Positions 5,083 to 7,683 of a stretch of 7,683 bases of DNA are shown one piece after another. Made by a program: the position numbers and the translations under genes. Below the pieces are notes generated by a model. It saw only the letters and a program-made list of their open reading frames with translations. It was not told the DNA's origin and searched no databases. Numbering within the stretch: position 1 is the stretch's first letter; each line of letters starts with the position of its first letter. Source of the DNA: JALYUA01 sp038229875 (GTDB taxonomy: Bacteria; Acidobacteriota; Thermoanaerobaculia; UBA5066; Gp7-AA6); contig JBBROA010000162.1 of the NCBI GenBank assembly GCA_038229875.1, forward strand, positions 1-7,683. The letters are read 5' to 3'.

Positions 5083-6056
5083 CCCTTCCTCGCTTTCTCC
5101 ATGTCGCGCAGCAGGTGCTCCGGTTCCCAGCTCTCGCCGTAATAGATCGTCGCGAGGCGTCCCTCGGGATCGACCACCGCGACCGCCTGCCCGTGGATCA
5201 CCTGGCCGCGCTCGGAGTAATAGAGGACGCCGAACGAAGACGCGACTTCCGCGACGGCCGTCGGAGAACCCGTCAGGAACTTCCACCGTTTCACGTCGGC
5301 TCCCGCCTTGCGGGCGTAGTCGGCGAGCACGGCCGGCGTGTCGTGCTCGGGATCGACGGTCACGACGAGAAGCTTCCCGTATCCCTTCGCCTTCAGCAGG
5401 GCGTCGAGCCGCGAGAATTTTGCCGTCGTCATCGGACACGCGGTCGCGACGGGACAGCGCGTGTAGAGAAACGTGACCGCGACGGGCTCTCCGCGAAGCG
5501 ACGAGAGCTTCACGCGCTGCAAGGCCTGGTCCGTCAGCTCGAAGTCGGGGACCTTCTCACCCACTCGCGCCGCGCGATTCGGGACAGGCGTCACGGATCC
5601 GGGGGGAGGCGGCTCGGAGGTCGGGGCGGGCGCGCGGGGAGCTCCCGAGCCTTTCGTCCGGCGGATGCCTTCGAGCCAGTAACGGCTTTCCTCCACCACG
5701 AGCGTGGCATCGATCACGTCTCCGGGTGCGAGCGCGCGCGTCACCTCGGGCGCGCCGCGGGTCGGGAACAGCATGGTCATCGCTCCCATGAACCCGGGCA
5801 CCGCATCGTGGTCGACGAGCACGTCCGCGCCGCCGTTCTTCACCTCGCGGACGATCCCGCGAAACGGGTACCGCTTCGCCGACGCGGACTCCTCATCGGC
5901 GTTGGCGCGCGACTCACTCCGCCGGCACCCCGACAGGCTCGCGAGGAGGAGACAGCACGCGGCCAGGGCCGCCGCAAGTCGAGAAAAGCGGACAGAGCGG
6001 GCAGCGCGGGCAGCACGGGCCGACGTCGGGGACGCGGACGGAAGTCTTCGTGTCAC
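5079..6056 (-). CDS. SCO1/SenC-family lipoprotein with N-terminal CusF-like copper-binding domain
   Basis: 325 residues from GTG at 6056; TTG at 6068 is an in-frame alternative that would add four residues. Neither start has a Shine-Dalgarno. Residues 1-43 are a lipoprotein signal (arginine-rich, then LAAALAACCLLLASLSG) with lipobox Cys44, so it should be anchored at the outer face of a membrane. Domain one (about 64-133) resembles CusF/PcoE-type copper binders: HDAVPGFMGAMTMLF, with H83, M93 and M95 matching the CusF ligands H36, M47 and M49; the CusF tryptophan is not conserved. A proline-rich linker follows. Domain two (about 166-325) is a SCO thioredoxin fold with copper cysteines C201 and C207 and H288 in IHGQAVAVVDPEG. 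The spacing is CX5C (CPVATAC), not the classic CX3C. SCO proteins deliver copper to, or reduce cysteines of, the CuA site of cytochrome c oxidase. It overlaps the cytochrome c gene by four bases. Confidence 0.9.
   Translation of the reverse strand: MTRRLPSASPTSARAARAARSVRFSRLAAALAACCLLLASLSGCRRSESRANADEESASAKRYPFRGIVREVKNGGADVLVDHDAVPGFMGAMTMLFPTRGAPEVTRALAPGDVIDATLVVEESRYWLEGIRRTKGSGAPRAPAPTSEPPPPGSVTPVPNRAARVGEKVPDFELTDQALQRVKLSSLRGEPVAVTFLYTRCPVATACPMTTAKFSRLDALLKAKGYGKLLVVTVDPEHDTPAVLADYARKAGADVKRWKFLTGSPTAVAEVASSFGVLYYSERGQVIHGQAVAVVDPEGRLATIYYGESWEPEHLLRDMEKARKG
5083..5091 (-). promoter_or_regulatory. Ribosome binding site of the cytochrome c gene
   Basis: GAGGAAGGG directly precedes the ATG at 5082, with the GAGG core five bases upstream. 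It is embedded in the last codons of the SCO gene, supports the first ATG over Met7, and fits translational coupling through the ATGA overlap. It is the only convincing Shine-Dalgarno among the starts in this window. Confidence 0.6.
5991..6017 (-). repeat. Three tandem 9-base units in the SCO signal peptide
   Basis: Plus-strand units gacagagcg, ggcagcgcg and ggcagcacg (5991-6017) encode the repeated Ala-Ala-Arg-like n-region ARAARAARSVR of the lipoprotein signal. Unit number changes would lengthen or shorten the basic region in frame. It parallels the 9-base repeat at the start of the neighbouring cytochrome gene. Confidence 0.5.
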
Positions 6057-6109
6057 GTGATCATTCAACGCGACTCGGGGAGCCGATGTTCCAGAGTCAA
6101 TAGGCCCCT

Positions 6110-6123
6110 GAGAGACCTCTCTC
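6110..6123. repeat. Short inverted repeat between the DUF4198 and SCO genes
   Basis: Arms gagaga (6110-6115) and tctctc (6118-6123) are complementary around two bases; as RNA, a 5-bp stem with a 4-base loop is possible. It lies just after the DUF4198 stop in the 73-base spacer. No U-run follows, and I see no clear promoter in the spacer. Function is uncertain and chance is possible. Confidence 0.2.
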
Positions 6124-6129
6124 CCCCGT

Positions 6130-6927
6130 TCAGGGGACCTCGAACGTGACGGACGTCCAGATGCTCTCCCAGTCCGCGTCGACCCCCTTCGGGGCGGGAA
6201 CCATGTGGACCGCTTCGACCAGCCACACGCCCCGGCGGGGAAGACGCAGGGTCAGGCTTCCATCCTTTCCGGAGCGGGCGGTCAGGGTCTTTCCCGGATC
6301 TTCGCGGCAGATCGCTTTCACGAGCGCCCCCGCGAGAGGCTTGTCTTCGTACGAGAGCCGGAACTTCACCGGCGACCCGGCGCCGCCCTCCTCGCGCCAG
6401 GCCGTGGGGTCGCTGCCGAGCATCAACTCGAGCGTAAGGCCGAGATGGCGGTCGTACTCGCGCCCTCGAGGGCCCGCGAAGACGATCGACTTGACGCTGC
6501 GGGAGAACACTTCGCGACCCGGCTTCTGACGTTCGCCGCGTTTCTCCCGCTCCTTGAGGACGGAGTCGAGGCCTTCGTCGGCGAGATACTTCTCGAACTT
6601 CTCCGCCTCCAGCGTCACGGGCGAGCGGTCGCTCCGGTATCCGATGACCGCGACTCCGGGCGTCTCGACGCGCGCGAACCCGGCGGGATCGGTTCCCGGC
6701 AGCCCCGGCACCGGCGCCTCGCCGAGCGTCGAGACGAGAAAGAACCGCCGGATGCGGCGGTCGTCGCGGGGAACGGGCTCGCCGTTGAAGTGCTCTCCGA
6801 CTTTCAGCGACACCGATACGTCGTCGCGCACCCCCGGACGGAAGGTGGAAGGCTCGATCCAGAAGTCGTGCGCGCAGAGCACTCCCGGCAGGAGCGCCAA
6901 GAGAAGCGCGATTCCGCGGCGTCTCAT
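6130..6927 (-). CDS. Secreted DUF4198-family protein (possible metal-binding)
   Basis: 265 residues from ATG 6927, overlapping the dehydratase stop as ATGA. Residues 1-19 are a signal peptide (MRRR, hydrophobic IALLLALLPGVL, cleavage expected after A19), so the mature protein would start H20-D-F-W. HDFWIEPSTFRPG, LKVGEHFNGEPVPRD (41-55), KFEKYLADEGLDSVLKERE (110-128), FSRSVKSIVF (141-150), KPLAGALVKA (196-205) and the C-terminal WLVEAVHMVP...ADWESIWTSVTFE match what I recall as DUF4198 signature segments. The second half has a carboxypeptidase-regulatory-like (transthyretin-like) beta fold feel: GALV, then GKDGSLTLRLPRRGVW. The family has been linked to nickel or other metal uptake, but the role is not settled. 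With the CusF-SCO and cytochrome genes next downstream, copper handling is a reasonable inference; H20, H46, H161 and H241 are candidate ligands. Leu at -3 makes the signal peptidase site slightly suboptimal. Confidence 0.85.
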   Translation of the reverse strand: MRRRGIALLLALLPGVLCAHDFWIEPSTFRPGVRDDVSVSLKVGEHFNGEPVPRDDRRIRRFFLVSTLGEAPVPGLPGTDPAGFARVETPGVAVIGYRSDRSPVTLEAEKFEKYLADEGLDSVLKEREKRGERQKPGREVFSRSVKSIVFAGPRGREYDRHLGLTLELMLGSDPTAWREEGGAGSPVKFRLSYEDKPLAGALVKAICREDPGKTLTARSGKDGSLTLRLPRRGVWLVEAVHMVPAPKGVDADWESIWTSVTFEVP

Positions 6928-7683
6928 GCGGGCGGAGACGCCGTGAGGTACGCGGCGAGCCGGTCGCGGTCCACGTTCCCCCCGGAGAGGATCACGCCCA
7001 CCTTCTTCCCGGCGAAATCGGCCTTCCGATGCCGCACCGCGGCCGCGCCCGCGACGCCGGACGGCTCGATCAGCACCTTCATGCGCTCCAGCATCCAGCA
7101 CAGCGTTTCGACCATCTCGTCATCGGATACGAGCAGAACGGCCTGGACGGTTTCCTGCACGATCGGAAACGTGAGCTTTCCGGGAGTCGAGACCTGGAGC
7201 CCGTCCGCGATCGTGCGCGGAACGTCGATCGCGACGCGCTCCCCTTTCGCCAGCGACTCCGCCGTATCGGCCGCGGTCACGGGCTCGGTCCCGTAAACCG
7301 CGATCCGCGGGTTCAGATGCCGCGCGGCAAACGCGCACCCGGCGATCAATCCTCCGCCGGAGACCGGGATCACCAGCGCATCCAGGCCGGGAACGTCCTC
7401 GAGGAGCTCGACCGCCGCGGTCGCCGCTCCGGCCATGATCCGGTAGTCGTCGAACGGTGGCACGAGGAGCGCGCCGCGGTCGTGCACGAGCCGCTCTCCG
7501 ATCTCGTCGCGGCTCTCCGAGTATCGGTCGTAGAGGACGACCTCGGCTCCGTATCCCCGGGTGGCCGCGAGCTTCGCGGCGGGCGCATCGCTCGGCATGA
7601 CGATCGTCGCCTTGAGCCCCAGGATCTTCGAGACCAGGGCGACCGCCTGCGCGTGGTTGCCGGAGGAATAGGCGACGACCTCC
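6924..7683 (-). CDS. Threonine/serine dehydratase (PLP-dependent), 5' end cut by window edge
   Basis: The visible C-terminal 252 residues (first full codon at 7682) belong to the fold-type II PLP enzymes that deaminate threonine to 2-oxobutyrate or serine to pyruvate; serine racemase is a close relative. Numbering from the first visible residue: SSGNHAQA (6-13) holds the PLP-contacting Asn, SGGGLIAG (108-115) is the phosphate-binding glycine loop, E133/A137/D139 match the divalent-cation site of serine racemase-type enzymes, and SGGNVD (233-238) is the C-terminal cofactor motif. The Schiff-base lysine lies upstream, outside the window. The protein ends about 14 residues after SGGNVD, so it lacks the ACT-type regulatory domains of biosynthetic IlvA and resembles the short, catabolic form. 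The usually strict GQGT after PPFDD is GAAT here (85-88). It overlaps the DUF4198 gene by four bases, though no metabolic link is evident. Cytoplasmic. Confidence 0.92.
   Translation of the reverse strand, partial: EVVAYSSGNHAQAVALVSKILGLKATIVMPSDAPAAKLAATRGYGAEVVLYDRYSESRDEIGERLVHDRGALLVPPFDDYRIMAGAATAAVELLEDVPGLDALVIPVSGGGLIAGCAFAARHLNPRIAVYGTEPVTAADTAESLAKGERVAIDVPRTIADGLQVSTPGKLTFPIVQETVQAVLLVSDDEMVETLCWMLERMKVLIEPSGVAGAAAVRHRKADFAGKKVGVILSGGNVDRDRLAAYLTASPPA

Noticed and set aside
6062..6064. ATG upstream of the SCO gene as its start
   Set aside because: It is in another frame and meets TGA after two further codons; the in-frame choices are GTG 6056 or TTG 6068.
1..7683. A defence, mobile or CRISPR-type system
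   Set aside because: No repeat-spacer array, transposase, integrase other than XerC, toxin-antitoxin pair or phage gene is visible; XerC here has the housekeeping C-terminal signature and operon context.

Overview
The window is bacterial, GC-rich (roughly two thirds G+C) chromosomal DNA. All eight genes I can support read on the minus strand. Two are cut by the window edges, so transcription runs from high to low coordinates. Gaps are short (largest 137 bases) and three gene pairs overlap by four bases (ATGA or GTGA). The gene set (xerC with hslV and hslU, a CusF-SCO fusion with a CX5C motif, a DUF4198 protein, a small fibronectin-III-like lipoprotein) would fit an Acidobacteriota-like or related soil or sediment lineage. 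That placement is an impression from gene content and is not demonstrated.

Right part, in transcription order (7683 to 4693): the C-terminal 252 residues of a PLP-dependent threonine/serine dehydratase overlap a secreted DUF4198 protein by ATGA. After 73 bases comes a lipoprotein that fuses a CusF-like copper-binding domain to a SCO1/SenC thioredoxin-fold domain. This overlaps a small secreted monohaem cytochrome c by ATGA. The last three genes look like an extracytoplasmic metal and electron-transfer group: SCO proteins deliver copper or reducing power to cytochrome oxidase-type enzymes, the cytochrome carries electrons, and DUF4198 proteins are exported and suspected of metal handling.

Left part (4594 to 1): xerC (tyrosine recombinase), a GTGA-overlapping exported S41 peptidase with a PDZ domain, hslV (protease), hslU (its unfoldase ATPase), and the start of a lipoprotein. 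xerC-hslV-hslU is the known codV-codW-codX order of Bacillus subtilis. Here an exported S41 protease sits between xerC and hslV, and 137- and 121-base spacers flank hslV.

No RNA gene, CRISPR array, insertion sequence or prophage is visible, and no stretch over 300 bases lacks a gene. The spacers hold several short perfect inverted repeats, and one abuts the hslV start codon. Short tandem repeats of 7 and 9 bases shape the ends of the SCO and cytochrome genes. Nearly all starts lack a Shine-Dalgarno sequence. Overall this is mostly ordinary core-genome territory; the points worth a second look concern operon architecture, possible hslV leader control, HslV processing and the extracytoplasmic copper genes.
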